Positions 33,886 to 45,945 of a DNA stretch of 64,000 nt are shown in pieces. This DNA comes from Helianthus annuus (lineage: Eukaryota > Streptophyta > Magnoliopsida > Asterales > Asteraceae): assembly GCF_002127325.2 (NCBI RefSeq), contig NC_035441.2, positions 152,983,122 through 153,047,121 of the forward strand. The letters are read 5' to 3'. A program made the position numbers and the translations under genes. The notes under the pieces were generated by a model. The model was not told the DNA's origin. It did not search any database and saw only the letters and a program-made list of their open reading frames with translations. Every line of letters begins with the position of its first letter. The first letter of the stretch is position 1.

Positions 33886-36800
33886 CCAAAAAGCCTGAGG
33901 AAGTCAAAAAGACCAATGCAAGGGTCTTTCGAATGGATGCACGGGAAGCAGTTCGGGATGATAATGTGATAACAGGCACCTTCCTTATAAATGATGTTTA
34001 TGCAAGGGTGTTATTTGATTCGGGTGCGGATAAGTCATTTGTAGATGATTAGTTTTGTAAGTTGTTGAATTTACCAGTTAAAACCCTAAGCGTGAAATAT
34101 GAAGTAGAGTTGGCCGATGGTACCCTAGAAACTGCCTCAACTGTGTTAGATGGATGCTTCATATCCATTAGGAACCACTCTTTTCCGTTGTCCTTGCTTC
34201 CTTTAAAGCTAGCTGGTTTCGACATAGTAATAGGCATGGATTGGTTATCTCATAACCAAGCCCAGATTGTGTGTGACAAGAAGCAAGTAGTGATCAAGAC
34301 TCCATATAGGTTACCTAAGCAAGTGTCTATGCTTAAGGCGTCTAGGTGTATGAAGAAGGGTTGTGTCATTTACATGGCACAAGTGACTATTGATGAGCCG
34401 AAGCCCAAGATTGAAGACATCCCCGTCATTTCCGAATATCTAGAGGTATTCCCTGAAGAACTACTTGGTTTGCCACCAGATAGACAAGTGGAGTTCGGAA
34501 TCGACATTATTCCTGGAGCAGCACCTGTTGCAAGAGCACCTTACAGATTAGCACTGACAGAAATGAAAGAGTTAAGGACTCAACTGGATGATCTATTGGC
34601 AAAAGGATTTATTAGACCTAGTCATTTCCTTGGGGAGCACCAATCCTGTTTGTAAAGAAGAATGATGGATCGATGCGTCTATGTATCGATTATCGCGAGC
34701 TTAACAAAGTCACTATCAAGAATATATATCCATTGCCCAGGATCGACGATCTGTTCGATCAATTGCAAGGGGAAAGTTAATTGTCCAAGATGGATTTGAG
34801 GTCAGGCTACCATCAACTAAAGGTTAAAGATGAAGATGTACACAAGACTGTGTTTAGGACTCGTTATGGTCATTACGAGTTCTTAGTGATGCCTTTTGGG
34901 CTCACTAATGCACCAACAGCGTTCGTGGATCTCATGAACCGCGTCTGCAAGCCCTTCTTGGATAAATTTGTCATCGTCTTCATCGATGACATTCTTATTT
35001 ACTCAAAGAATCAAGCTGACCATGAGAATCACCTCCGTAGTATTCTTAAACTCCTACAGCAAGAGAAACTCTATGGCAAGTTTTCGAAATGTGAATTTTG
35101 GCTTTGTGAAGTCCAATTTATTGGACATGTTGTTATTGAGCGTGGTATCCAGGTGGATCCCGCTAAGATCGAAGCTATCATGAATTGGCAAGAGCCGAAG
35201 ACGCCCACTAAGATTCACAGTTTTCTAGGCCTGGCAGGATATTATAGGCGTTTTATTGAAAACTTCTCAAGAATTGCAGCGCCCCTAACTTTACTAACCC
35301 GCAAGAATAGCAAGTTTGATTGGGGTCCTAAGCAACAAGAATCCTTCGACATCCTTAAACAAAAGTTAAGCAATGCGCCAGTGTTAACACTGCCTGATGG
35401 AATAGCAGAATTTGAAGTATATTACGACGCATCACACACTGGTATGGGATGTTTGCTCATGCAGAAATGCAAGGTTATTGCCTATGCTTCTTGACAGTTA
35501 AAGGTGCACGAGAAGAATTACACCACCCACGACTTGGAGTTGGGTGCCGTTGTATTTGCACTGAAGCTTTGGAGGCATTACCTGTATGGGACTAAATGTG
35601 TGATCTATTCTGATCACAAGAGCCTTCAACATCTGTTTAATCAGAAGGACTTAAACATGAGTCAGCGACGATGGATGGAGACTTTAAACGACTATGATTG
35701 TGAAATTCGATACCATCTGGGCAAGGCGAATGTGGTCGCCGATGCCTTAAGTAGGAAGGAAAGGGTTAAGCCCATAAGAATCAATGCCAAGAGCATTGAA
35801 TTAAAGAACAGTTTGAATGAAAGACTGTTAGCCGCGCAAAAGGAAGCTGTACTAGAAGCTAACTATCCTAATGAAAAGTTAGGAGTAACTGCTGAGCAGT
35901 TATCTTATGGCAAGCATGGAATACTAAGATTGAATGGACGGATATGGGTTCCAGTCTATAGAGGACTTAGGGAAGTAATCCTTCAGGAAGCCCATAGTTC
36001 CAAGTATTCTGTTCATCCTGGAAGTGACAAGATGTACCAGGATTTGAAGGCAAATTATTGGTGGATAGGCTTGAAGAAGTCTATAGGCACTTATGCGGCC
36101 AAATGTCTGACATGCGCTCAGGTTAAAGCCGAACACCAGAAGCCGTCAGGTTTGCTACAACAGCCTGAACTTCCCACCTGGAAATGGGAAATGGTGACTA
36201 TGGATTTTATCACCAAGTTACCAAAGACAAAGCGAGGAAATGATACTATTTGGGTGATAGTGGATAGACTGACTAAGTCAGCCCACTTCCTACCTATTAA
36301 GGAAACACACAGCTCAGATAAGTTAGCTCAGCTATACGTGGACGAGATAGTATCTCTCCACGGAGTGCCAGTGTCTATTATTTCTGATAGGGATACGAGG
36401 TATACATCGCATTTTTGGAAAAGCTTTCAGTAATCCCTAGGCACTTGATTGAATTTCAGCACAGCATACCATCCTCAGACGGATGGTCAAAGCGATCGTA
36501 CTATTCAAACGTTGGAAGATATGTTAAGGGCTTGTGTTATTGATCTAGGTGGAAGTTGGGATGATCATCTTCCATTGATCGAATTTTCATACAATAATAG
36601 CTATCATTCCAGTATACAAGCTGCACCTTTCGAAGCATTATATGGAAGGAAGTGCGAAATGCCCGTTTGTTGGGCAGAAGTTGGAGATGTCCAACTAACA
36701 GGACCTGATATAGTCCTGGAGACGACAGATAAGATTGTACAGATACGAGATCGTCTCAAAGCTACCAGAGATAGGCAGAAAACTACGCAGATAAAAGGCG

Positions 36801-37140
36801 TAAACCTCTAAAGTTTGAGGTAGGTGACAAGGTTCTACTTAAGGTTTCACCCTGGAAAGGGGTTATGCGATTTGGTAAGAAAGGCAAGTTAAGCCAGAGA
36901 TACATAGGACCATTCGAGATCATTGAATGTGTCGGAATAGTGGCTTACAAGTTAGACCTGCCTGAAGAGCTCAGTGGTATTCATAATGTATTCCACATCT
37001 GCAATCTGAAGAAATGTCTAGCTGATGAATCACTAGTCATACCACATACAGATGTGCATATAGATGAGAGCCTGAATTTGTTGAAAAACCTTTGTCGATC
37101 GAGGATCGACCTGTTAAAAAACTTCGAAAGAAGCAAGTAA
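33886..37140 (+). pseudogene. Gypsy pol: protease, reverse transcriptase, RNase H, integrase
   Basis: Protease motif VLFDSGADKSFVDD (about 34009), followed by a stop. Reverse transcriptase (about 34480-35240) has [22 protein letters not shown] and [10 protein letters not shown], with the catalytic DD present. RNase H (about 35400-35750) has [11 protein letters not shown] and [11 protein letters not shown]. Integrase has the HHCC region (HPGSDKMYQ to [12 protein letters not shown], 36015-36135), a core with [21 protein letters not shown] and [19 protein letters not shown] (DDE), and a C-terminal part with KGKLSQRYIGPFEIIE. Stops or frame changes near 34045, 34653, 34778, 35492, 36431, 36809 and 37138 make it non-functional. 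Confidence 0.92.
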
Positions 37141-37261
37141 CAATTGTGAAGGTTAAATAGGATGCCCGTAGAGGTCCCGAGTACACGTGGGAGGTAGAGT
37201 CCACAATGAAAGAGAAGTACCCTTATTTATTTCAGTAAAATCTCGAGGTCGAGATTTCTTT

Positions 37262-37275
37262 TAAGAGGGTGAAGA
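37262..37275 (+). other. Polypurine tract of the gypsy element
   Basis: AAGAGGGTGAAGA immediately before the 3' LTR. Confidence 0.8.
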
Positions 37276-40200
37276 TATAACACCTCGTAAATTCATGTCC
37301 AATATAATATCGGCACGTGTCATGGACTTTAAACATGTAAAGAATTAATTTAGAGTGACTAAAGTTGACAAACGAAGAAAGTATGTCAGTAAAAGGATTC
37401 AAAGTGTCAACATTGGATAAATATGCCTTTCAACGACCCTATACGATGTTTATACCCTTAAACGAATGAATTCTGAATCATATGAAGCCGTTTGTGGAAG
37501 AAAGTGAAAGTTTACAAACCGCAAGGGTTAAAAGTGTCAACATGTTTAATTTATACCTCTGAGTGATCTTTTAGCGAACCCGAAGCTTTGTAACGATTAA
37601 TTATGCTCACTAGAATAAGTGATAAAAATTTCACAAGGTTTCGGTATCGTATGAGAAAGTTATGCTAACATTCGTAAGTGAGGGGTTAAAAGCGTCAACG
37701 TTGAAATTTAGGGCTTTTCGGGTGATCGTAAAGCTAACCGAGGACTTAACAAAGTTTGTTTATAACTTAGGGTCCTTAAAAGTTAAGTTGGAGGGTTAAA
37801 AAGTGCAAAATAATGAGTTAAAACCACTTTTGGAAGGACCAGGGACCTAAACTGCAAATACTTAAACTTTGTAACCGGAACCAGCACCCATACCGGCCGC
37901 GTAAGACCCTTAAGGATTCTTACGCGGGCCGCGTACTAACCTGCAGCGACTGAAAACATGGCAGATGCCTGTTTCAGCCTGTTGCACCGCCTTTAAGGCC
38001 TTGTTTTACATACCAGGGGCTGTGCAAATGGGATTTCATGCAATAGGGACACCTGTGATGATCAGCAATCATCCCATAGACTTGTTTGGCATGATCTTGT
38101 TTAATCAAAGTCCATATATATAGAGCACTTGTTGAAACATTTTGGGCATTCGCTTGAAATCTTTCAAACACATTTTCTGGAGCTATCTGGACCTCAAACA
38201 AGATTCTGTTACCTTCACTTTCGTACTAAGGACTTCAGTAAGCTTCCTTAACCTCTCTTAATTCAGTTTTATTAGTTTAATGGCCTAAGGTCAAACCCGT
38301 CGTAATTAAGGTTTGACTTAGTGATTAATCACTAATGGTCCAGTCAATTCTCGAATTGAAAGTAGCTATGAGTTGGTAATTATGTAGGTAATAAACCCTT
38401 AAAAAGGCACCCTCAGATTCCCACTCTAACTAGGTCAATTGTCGGGTCAAACTTGATTATAAAAAGTCAATAGAAAGATAATTTTCAAATAAACACATAA
38501 TTAACAATGTAGAAGCCATGCAACCTGTTTTATCACTCATATAACTTGGTAATTAATGTAAGAACATGTCTAAGCATGTTCAACCCAACAATTTTCAGTT
38601 TAAGCTCGGTTCGGAACCGAAAGTCGCAAAAGTAGACTTTTGCTTTGACTTTCAGTTCTGACCCAATGTAGCATAGTTTAGAAATGCCTTAGAGCTCTAT
38701 TAGGACCAGGTTATAGGTTAGTGTAACCCTCTGAGGTTATACAACTTGGTTCCTTAGTTATTCGATTCATTTGCATGTTTCCGTTATATACCTAAATGTT
38801 GACCATTATGCCCTTTTTACCTTAAAACGAGAATTTTGAAAATTTAAGAGGACAATAACCTTTATTACTGATTTATAAACTTGTCCTAAAAATTTGACAT
38901 CAGTTTGAGGTCTAGATTAGGAGTTATGCTCAACATCGTAACTAAGAAGCTTTTTATTAATTAAACGGCATAATTAGCATGTAGCCTATTTAAACCCAAA
39001 TTTTGATACCAAACTTTTTACCCACTGATGTAAAATAATATTTTGGGTTTTTAAAGATTTTTATTTATTTTTAGGCTGAGCATAACATAGGGTTATAGCC
39101 TTGATTCGGTAATTGACGGTTATACCCTTTTCTTGAATAAAATGAGTTTTACATAATATTTTGATACCAAACTTTTTGCTACTGATTTTATATGATAAGT
39201 AAAATATTTTGAACTTTATAAACTGACCAAAAACTCAGATTTCCTGTTTTAACCCGAAAATCGCTTAAAACCAACTTTTACGCGTTTTAAGCGCATAATA
39301 TGAGTTAAAACCAGTTTTAACATATAAGACTTAATACCTACTGATGTCTTAAGTAAATTTTTATAATTAAACAGTAAGCAAAAGTTTTTAACTCGGACTT
39401 CCAGATTTGACCTTTTAAGCTTATGTGAAATTACCAAAATGCCCATTCGGTGCGTAGTTTGGTTATAAATGATAAATTTCACATATAAGCAATACCCTAC
39501 TGATATAACTTATAAAATTAAGTATTTTTACTGATTATATCAGACCTGAAACTCAGATTTATATTTAATCTCTTTTATAACATTTAAAATGACCAAAATA
39601 CCCCTACGGGGCATAATTTGAGTTTAAATCCATTTTGGGCATAATGGAAGATATCATACTGATATCACAACATATTTAAGGCATATTAACTTAGGAAACC
39701 TGTTCATGACTCTTTTGGTTACCCGTTACGCATTTTTCGCGTTCGGCGCGGTTTATGTAACTAGTTTGCATAAATTAGCCGAAGCGGGTCAAAACTTATC
39801 ATTTTTATCTCAAAATCCAGAATGTGTTTAGTTTACCCATATTATACAAGTATGCAAACTTGTCGGGTCTAAACCACATTCTAATCCGGTCTTCGCTTAA
39901 TCGTGCGTTTTGAACCGTATATCTTCCTTTAAAACTAACCGGTCTAAGTTTAGGCTTAATTAAGACCCGTTAGGAATCTAATAGGTTATTAAAACCTTTG
40001 TTCCAGATTAGGAGCCCAGTAAAAGCTACTTGCACTCGCTGATTGTGATATATACTTGCTCACGTAAATACTTTTAACTTATTTTCCTATACGGGCTTGG
40101 GATACGGTATTATAATACCGCTTGGTCGGGTATGTAGTTATTTAAATCGGATTGTGATTAATATATTTACATAACCCGTTTTAATCTGTTTTTTTTTTTG

Positions 40201-40870
40201 GTGTATGGCCTTTGGGGGGTTAATGGCCATGTCCCGGATATACTTGGATCATTCATAGAAATGGCCAAAATATAAGCACGGGGTGTAGGCATACACCTGA
40301 CAGTTGCATATATAAAAATTGGTAATCCACAATAAGGATTTTTCCTTGTGGGCATTATACCTGTGGTGTGTCAATTAATCTTGTCCGGCTCTTCTAACCG
40401 GCCCTGACGGACGACAAATATGTAAAACTGTATACAAAATTATTTTTAAATAATTGTCCCAAGTTATAAAAGATATTTTGTGCCTTGTGCATTCAAATCA
40501 ATTTTCTTAAACATTTTCAAAATGAGTCAGTTAATTGTATTTACCAGTGTAAACTGACGTATTTTCCAAAAAGGCTAAGTGCAGGTACTAAACAGAGTAG
40601 GCTGGCCACTCATGGCATCAATAAAAGAGTCCTGCAAGCTTAGATGCCTTTAAATCTGTTGAACAATATTTCTTTTATTTTCGATCCGCCTGTGGATCTT
40701 TTACAACCGTTTTTGTAATACTTGATATTACTCGTTATCGGTTTGTAATGTATTTATCTTTTGCTTCTGTTGTGCATTAAATTGTGTTGTTTGACTATGA
40801 CGATATCAACTACATCATGATACTCCCCACCGGGCCCACCGGTAATACGTGGAAATATCAGGGTGTGACA
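37276..40870 (+). repeat. 3' LTR of the gypsy element (3595 bp)
   Basis: TATAACACCTCG (the expected TG start has mutated to TA) to GGGTGTGACA. It is the longer of the two LTRs. Confidence 0.93.
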
Positions 40871-41237
40871 AACATGGTTTCACTTTGAAACCATGAGAGC
40901 ATATCCTGAGAGTCTTACTTCAAACTGTGTGTGTATCTGTTTGAACCGTGTTCTTATCTAATCAATTGAGTGTGATTCATTGGTTACCTTTGTGTTATTA
41001 CTATCTATGTTTGATTTGGCATAGTCACATGGATTCCGCACTCGTGACCGTGTTTGTGATAAAATAGAGATTTGGTTTCGTTATCGATCCTCCGAGAATC
41101 GGGACCTACACGTTTACAAACCGAGCCGAGCCGAGCTGGCTCGTTCACAACCGAGACAATTTCGAGTCGAGCTTTCTCCGAGCTTTTTTCGAGCGAGCAG
41201 CGAGCTACGAGTTTTTTGAACACATCTAACAGGCAAT

Positions 41238-41870
41238 TGTTGGGCCAATCGTGTTCCGTAATTTCCTGCCCATCTTAACCTCTTCTATCGGCTATCGTAG
41301 AAGAGACCACAAGGACATTCGATAGCGATGTCCAACCAATGGCGTTCTACGGATACACACAATCCTCTGCCATCATTAACAATCTGCAAGGAGGGGACCC
41401 AATAACTTCTCGCCATCCCGGCTTTAAATACCATACTCCTCATTTAGGTGAACTCACTCTACTCTCTCTACTCCCACTCCTACTTACACCACAAAAGAAA
41501 TGACTTGTTTTCACAACGGAGGGTGGTTACGAGAAAAACCCCCAACATCTCCTCAGAGAACCTCCAACATCTCCTTCTCGTGAGGAGCCTAATGGTGTTG
41601 TTTAGTTTTGTAGATTAAACCGTCGTAGAGGATTCTTGGCTGTCGGACGATTCCAACTTGTCGAACCTAGTTAGACGAGCCCGTTTGATCTAGTGTTCTA
41701 CATATACAATATTTCTGATGTTAAATAAAAAAAAAGAAAGAAAGTATTCCCATATTATAGTATTAAATAATCACGTAAGGTTTTCTCAATACAAATAGAA
41801 GTAACACATTGAAAAGTAGAGTAATAGATACTACTGATAAAGTTTTTTTCATGTTGCCCATAACTTTATA
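41238..41870. other. Unassigned, possible old LTR remnant
   Basis: TTTAAATACC (41425) followed by a CT-rich leader-like stretch (CACTCTACTCTCTCTACTCC) looks like a core promoter of an LTR. No boundaries or target duplications were found. Confidence 0.35.
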
Positions 41871-42082
41871 CATCTTAGGTGTGATATAAGGGTTTGGGAT
41901 CAATAGGTATTGGGTTCGATTTCCATAAGTAGTTTTTTTCTATATTTTTTATTGAGTTTCCTCCTGAATTGGTGTATAGGCATTATGCCTAGTGGAGATA
42001 TATATAATCGGGTGGTTTCGCTGGTGGCACAATGATATACTCTAGTGGTCCGTCAATTATCCAAATTTATCGTTCAAAAAAA
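41871..42082 (+). mobile_element. tRNA-derived SINE, probable
   Basis: GGGTTCGATTTCC (about 41924) fits a pol III B box and lies about 40 bp after an A-box-like segment. The 3' part has AATGATATACTCTAGTGGTCC and ends in an A-rich run after TTCAAAAAAAG. The target duplication is not clear. Confidence 0.5.
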
Positions 42083-42305
42083 GTTTTTTTTGCATGTTAC
42101 AACATATAATGTCATGTTTATTGATGTGTACGTTCTAGTTATGGCAAGGAAGCATGAGCTGGTCATGTGCGATTAAACTAGCTTTGGCTAAATAAAAGGT
42201 TCAACTAGAGGGTGGCTCACTTTTTGAACAACTAAAATGATATATCAATATAATATAAGTATTCATGTGTTACGATATCCAAATATTTAGCATTTTAGAT
42301 ATAGG

Positions 42306-42572
42306 CAAAGGGGTCGGGTTGGGTCGGTCGGGTCATGGGTCAAAACGGGTCAATTATAAAAAAATGGTTGTTTTGGTTCGGGTCGGAACGGGTCCGGGTC
42401 AGAACGGATCCTACAGAACGGGTTTCAGGTCGGGTATTTTTTTTTAGAATATAACTTTGGTGATCATACTTGACACCTTAACTATTATTAAAAAAAAAAA
42501 ACTGAAACTTTTTGAACAAAAAGTGAGCCATAGTCAAGAGACAAGCATTCAAAGGGAAAATAATTACGCAAC
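42306..42572. mobile_element. Left part of a second hAT-like element split by copia
   Basis: GGGGTCGGGTTGGGTCGG and further GGGTC/AACGGG words at 42309-42440, typical subterminal repeats. The sequence continues on the far side of the copia insertion (53814 onward). Confidence 0.55.
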
Positions 42573-42577
42573 AAACA

Positions 42578-43195
42578 TGTAGGTCCCTTTTCTCGGAGGA
42601 TCGAGAACAACCTAAACCTTGTTATACTAACCCACTAGCGAGTGCGGAATCCAAGCTAGTAGGCAAACCGGGATGAAGCAAGAACAAACACATGAACACA
42701 CAAAGTTCACCGATTAACACCACTGTATTAATACGTATGAAGGTTTACGGTTACAAGCACAATGTTTACAATCTGTTTGCAAACTCTCTATAGTGTGTGT
42801 GTGTGTGTTTTTCAGCAGAGTTTCTCTAACTCTCTATGTGTGCATCTGTCTAACACTAACACACTGCATGAGTATATATACCCATACACAGCAGGTCCTG
42901 TCCGAAGGATCCGATAGATGGTCCGAAGGATCATCTATCGATGACAACAAGCTCGAATGATCAACATGTACCTCGAAGGATCATCCTTCGAGGACTAATG
43001 GTCGAACCATATCTTTCGAGCACCTCGAAGGATCAACAGTATCCTTCGAGGCTATCCTTCGAGACAGACACTTATCTTTCTAACTGTTTGACCAAGTCAA
43101 CCCGGAGGATGGTTGACTTAGTCAACTTACAGACTTAGGACATCGTTTATATACATACCGAATGCAGACAAAGTACAGACACAAGTGCACCAACA
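42578..43195 (-). repeat. 3' LTR of copia element 3
   Basis: TGTAGGTCCC to GCACCAACA on the + strand. It contains about ten TCGAAGGAT-type words at 42904-43080 and a (GT)n run. Confidence 0.97.
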
Positions 43196-43206
43196 AACTC
43201 CCCCTT
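43196..43206 (-). other. Polypurine tract of copia element 3
   Basis: AAGGGGGAGTT on the - strand, directly before the 3' LTR; the same site follows the LTR of element 4. Confidence 0.85.
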
Positions 43207-45096
43207 GGCTGTAGCTTTGTCTTGATCTTGTCTTGATCTTCTATAGATGTAGACCCGTCTTGAACTTCGATGGTCTTTGGTCTTCGAGTTTCCAAAACTC
43301 TGATGTCCTTTCAAGTCTTCATAGTCGGAGAATCTTCAAAGTCTTCACGTCTTGAAAGCAGAGAGTGTATCAACAAACTACCCGTACCGTGTAGGAAGTG
43401 TGTTGACAAACTCCCCCTTAACATAAGCTCCCCCTTGAGTTATGCTCGTGAATGGACTTTATCTTTATGAAGTGAGATCCTTGTGGTGTTGATGATGGCC
43501 AGCGGCAACTCGATCATCTTCATCTTTTGAGCGCCTTCTCGTCGTGTCTTCATTCCAGAGCTTGTCATCGACCATGTTCTCCTAGCCATTAGAATCTGCA
43601 CATACAAGAAATCTAAACGCGTAATGAGAACAACTGCTTGGAATATAGTATAAACAAATGACACACGAATGACCATGTCATAATCAAACACCGTCCGACA
43701 GTTTGAAAGTTTAATAAATTTGTCAATTTTAGCCTTTAACTTTCAAAACTTGCAAATTTCGACCGTTTATGAAGATTTAGTCAATTCGGTTTTCGTTCAG
43801 GTTTCAGGCAACGAAGACTTGAGCTCCAACATCGTACGATCGAAAATAAAACAGAAATAAAATCTTTTTGGCTTTTATAAAGTTTATATTAAAACAAGCC
43901 TAAAATCTTTTTGGTATTTTTGAAATTAAAAGGAAACAATTTTAATATCCTTTGAGTGTTATCAAACGACATCACCGCTAATGTCGTGCTGATATGCACC
44001 AAACGACGAAACTGTTTAAAAGAAACATACTAAAAATTAAGCAGTAAATAAATATATACAGACATTCTTTTTGCGAGTTTCGAGGGTAAGAGAATCATAT
44101 CAGTGTACGGTCATGCCAAAACACTCTTGTTGTTCAGTTAGTTAACATTAAGATAAGCATCCTATAACAATTATCGGTATTGTTGTCCACTTAAGCTCAA
44201 CTTATCAGATGTAATCATGGCGAGGGGATACGTTAAGGTATGATTTATACTTACCGACCGGTGTTCATCCACATCACGACACATTCCCGTATCAAGGTAT
44301 GCACGAGAGTTCATCTTACCGGTGAGTATACCGATTATCATCTGTTTGACCGTATAAATTGTGAGATACTCACTTATTTTGATTTGAAAACAAGTCCTAT
44401 GTGATATAATCACTTATTGATGAGGAACTTGATTTTCATATGCATGAGGGCACAGGAGCAAGTCCGTGAACAGGTCAGTACTTCCGTACAGCAGAGAGAC
44501 GAACTTGACACCCGGATAAATGTGATATTTTATCACTTATTTGATATGGACATGTGATTGTTTATCACTTATTGAGGTCGAATGCAGTATGTAATATGTA
44601 CACGTATGTATAGTATCATGGAAGATCTAGACTTGCGTCCCCGTTATTTTTCGGTAAAAGATACAACCATGATACCCAGATGATAAGCAGCATAAAGACC
44701 GAATATCTCAGAACCTCGGCAATCTATCAAACGAAATTTCGGTACTGAGACCATATGCCAATGAATGGTTCCCACCTGGTCTTCAGTCGATTAAGATTTA
44801 TATCACCCTGCACACTTTAAAATGATTGTGAGCCTACCGATACATCTTATATAGAGCTGCTTATCGTTTTGCATTTAAGGTTTAAAGAGGTTTGGATAGA
44901 CCACTGATGTACTATCATTTTCTCTTTTGCTCGCCAGGAAACTCATTTTTGTTTTTCTATTGTTTTTGTGTTTTTGAAATTTTTCGATGTTTTTGTATTT
45001 TCCGATTTTTGAATTTACTCCCCCTAAAATCAACAAACTAAGATAAATTTAAAAACACACAAAGATATTTACAAAAATGATTTTCCGATGTTGGTT
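43207..45096 (-). other. Long 3' untranslated region of copia element 3
   Basis: 1.9 kb between the RNase H stop and the polypurine tract. It is nearly identical to 61937-63830 in element 4, including an 80-codon frame at 44171-44413. That frame has no known domain, and the similarity covers noncoding bases equally, so it is not called a gene. Confidence 0.7.
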
Positions 45097-45945
45097 TTAC
45101 TCTTGCTTGACCTTAATGCCATTTACCAATAATAAGAAGTCAAATCTAGATTTGTCAAAAGCTTTGGTAAATAAGTCGGCACGTTGGTCATCGGTGTGGA
45201 CCTTAACAACATCGATTAGCCTTTTCTCAAAGCAATCACGTATGAAGTGATATTTGATTTCGATGTGTTTGGTCTTTGAATGCTGCACAGGATTTTTAGT
45301 GATATCTAACGCAGCAGAATTATCAACATAAATAGGAGTAGTTAGGAATTCAAAACCGTAGTCCCGCAATTGTTGTTGGATCCAAAGAACTTGTGAACAA
45401 CAACTTGAGGCAGCAATGTATTCAGCTTCGCATGTTGATGTAGCTACACACGTCTGCTTCTTGCACTGCCATGTTACTAGGCGATTTCCTAAAAACTGAC
45501 ATCCAGCTGTTGTGGATTTGCCGTCGATTTTACATCCGCCAAAATCAGAATCACTGAATGCGACCAAGTCAAAGTTATTATCCCTAGGATACCACAGACC
45601 GGTGTCGGGGTAAGCCTTCAAGTAACGAAAAATCCTTTTGACAGCTGCAAGATGTGAGGCCTTCGGGTTAACTTGATATCTGGCAAGCAGGCACGTTGGG
45701 TACATTATATCTGGCCTTGATGCTGTGAGGTACATAAGGGATCCGATCATCGCGCGATAGTATGAAGGGCTAACAGATTCACCCTTCAAGTCAGGAGTTA
45801 TTCCGTGATTAGTGGGCAATGGGGTACCAATGGGCGTTGCATCGGACATCTGGAACCGGCTCAAGATGTCTCCAACATATTTAGTCTGATGGATGAATAT
45901 CCCAGACTCCGTTTGTTGCACTTGTAGGCCCAAAAAGAAATTCAT
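45097..45945 (-). CDS. Copia pol, C-terminal part: end of RT and RNase H
   Basis: 282 residues in a frame offset from the upstream pol ORF. It begins at [15 protein letters not shown], which normally follows the RT core directly. RNase H signatures are [17 protein letters not shown] (first Asp), [11 protein letters not shown] (Glu), [12 protein letters not shown] (Asp) and [12 protein letters not shown]. The offset coincides with a run of four C on the + strand (45948-45951), so a one-base slip probably separates it from the main ORF. Confidence 0.9.
   Translation of the reverse strand: MNFFLGLQVQQTESGIFIHQTKYVGDILSRFQMSDATPIGTPLPTNHGITPDLKGESVSPSYYRAMIGSLMYLTASRPDIMYPTCLLARYQVNPKASHLAAVKRIFRYLKAYPDTGLWYPRDNNFDLVAFSDSDFGGCKIDGKSTTAGCQFLGNRLVTWQCKKQTCVATSTCEAEYIAASSCCSQVLWIQQQLRDYGFEFLTTPIYVDNSAALDITKNPVQHSKTKHIEIKYHFIRDCFEKRLIDVVKVHTDDQRADLFTKAFDKSRFDFLLLVNGIKVKQE

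Larger units (their letters stand above)
27480..40870 (+). mobile_element. Ty3-gypsy retrotransposon, full structure, decayed coding
   Basis: 13.4 kb with LTRs at 27480-30512 and 37276-40870, primer-binding site, polypurine tract and target duplication AACAT (27475-27479 and 40871-40875). The order is LTR, extra 5' ORF, gag, protease, reverse transcriptase, RNase H, integrase, LTR. The RT and integrase sequences fit the Tekay/Del-type chromovirus group (inference). The coding region has many stops and frameshifts, so it is not autonomous. Confidence 0.93.
27019..41110 (+). mobile_element. Copia solo LTR interrupted by a gypsy element
   Basis: It begins TGTTGGTGCATTATTTTGTG (27019) and ends CGGGACCTACA (41110), the two ends of the copia LTR family in + orientation. 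The 5-bp target duplication CGTTT lies at 27014-27018 and 41111-41115. No internal copia sequence is present, so it is a solo LTR left by LTR-LTR recombination. Its two parts are 27019-27479 and 40876-41110. A GACGAAACTCC/TTTCGTCG iterated motif fills 27268-27445. Confidence 0.9.
26598..41227. mobile_element. hAT-like element, outermost layer of a three-level nest
   Basis: Both flanks carry AACAGGCAAT (26588-26597 and 41228-41237), which includes an 8-bp hAT-type target duplication. The left end is AGGGTTGTAAACGAGCCGAG, followed by dense GAGCTCGGCTCGA words. The right arm (41111-41220) has ACCGAGCCGAGCCGAGCTGG and CGAGC words. Its own sequence is only about 540 bp (26598-27018 and 41111-41227) once the insert is removed. 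No transposase. Confidence 0.75.

Noticed and set aside
44171..44413. 80-codon frame conserved in copia elements 3 and 4 (also 62884-63126)
   Set aside because: The surrounding noncoding DNA is equally conserved, and the frame has no recognisable domain.
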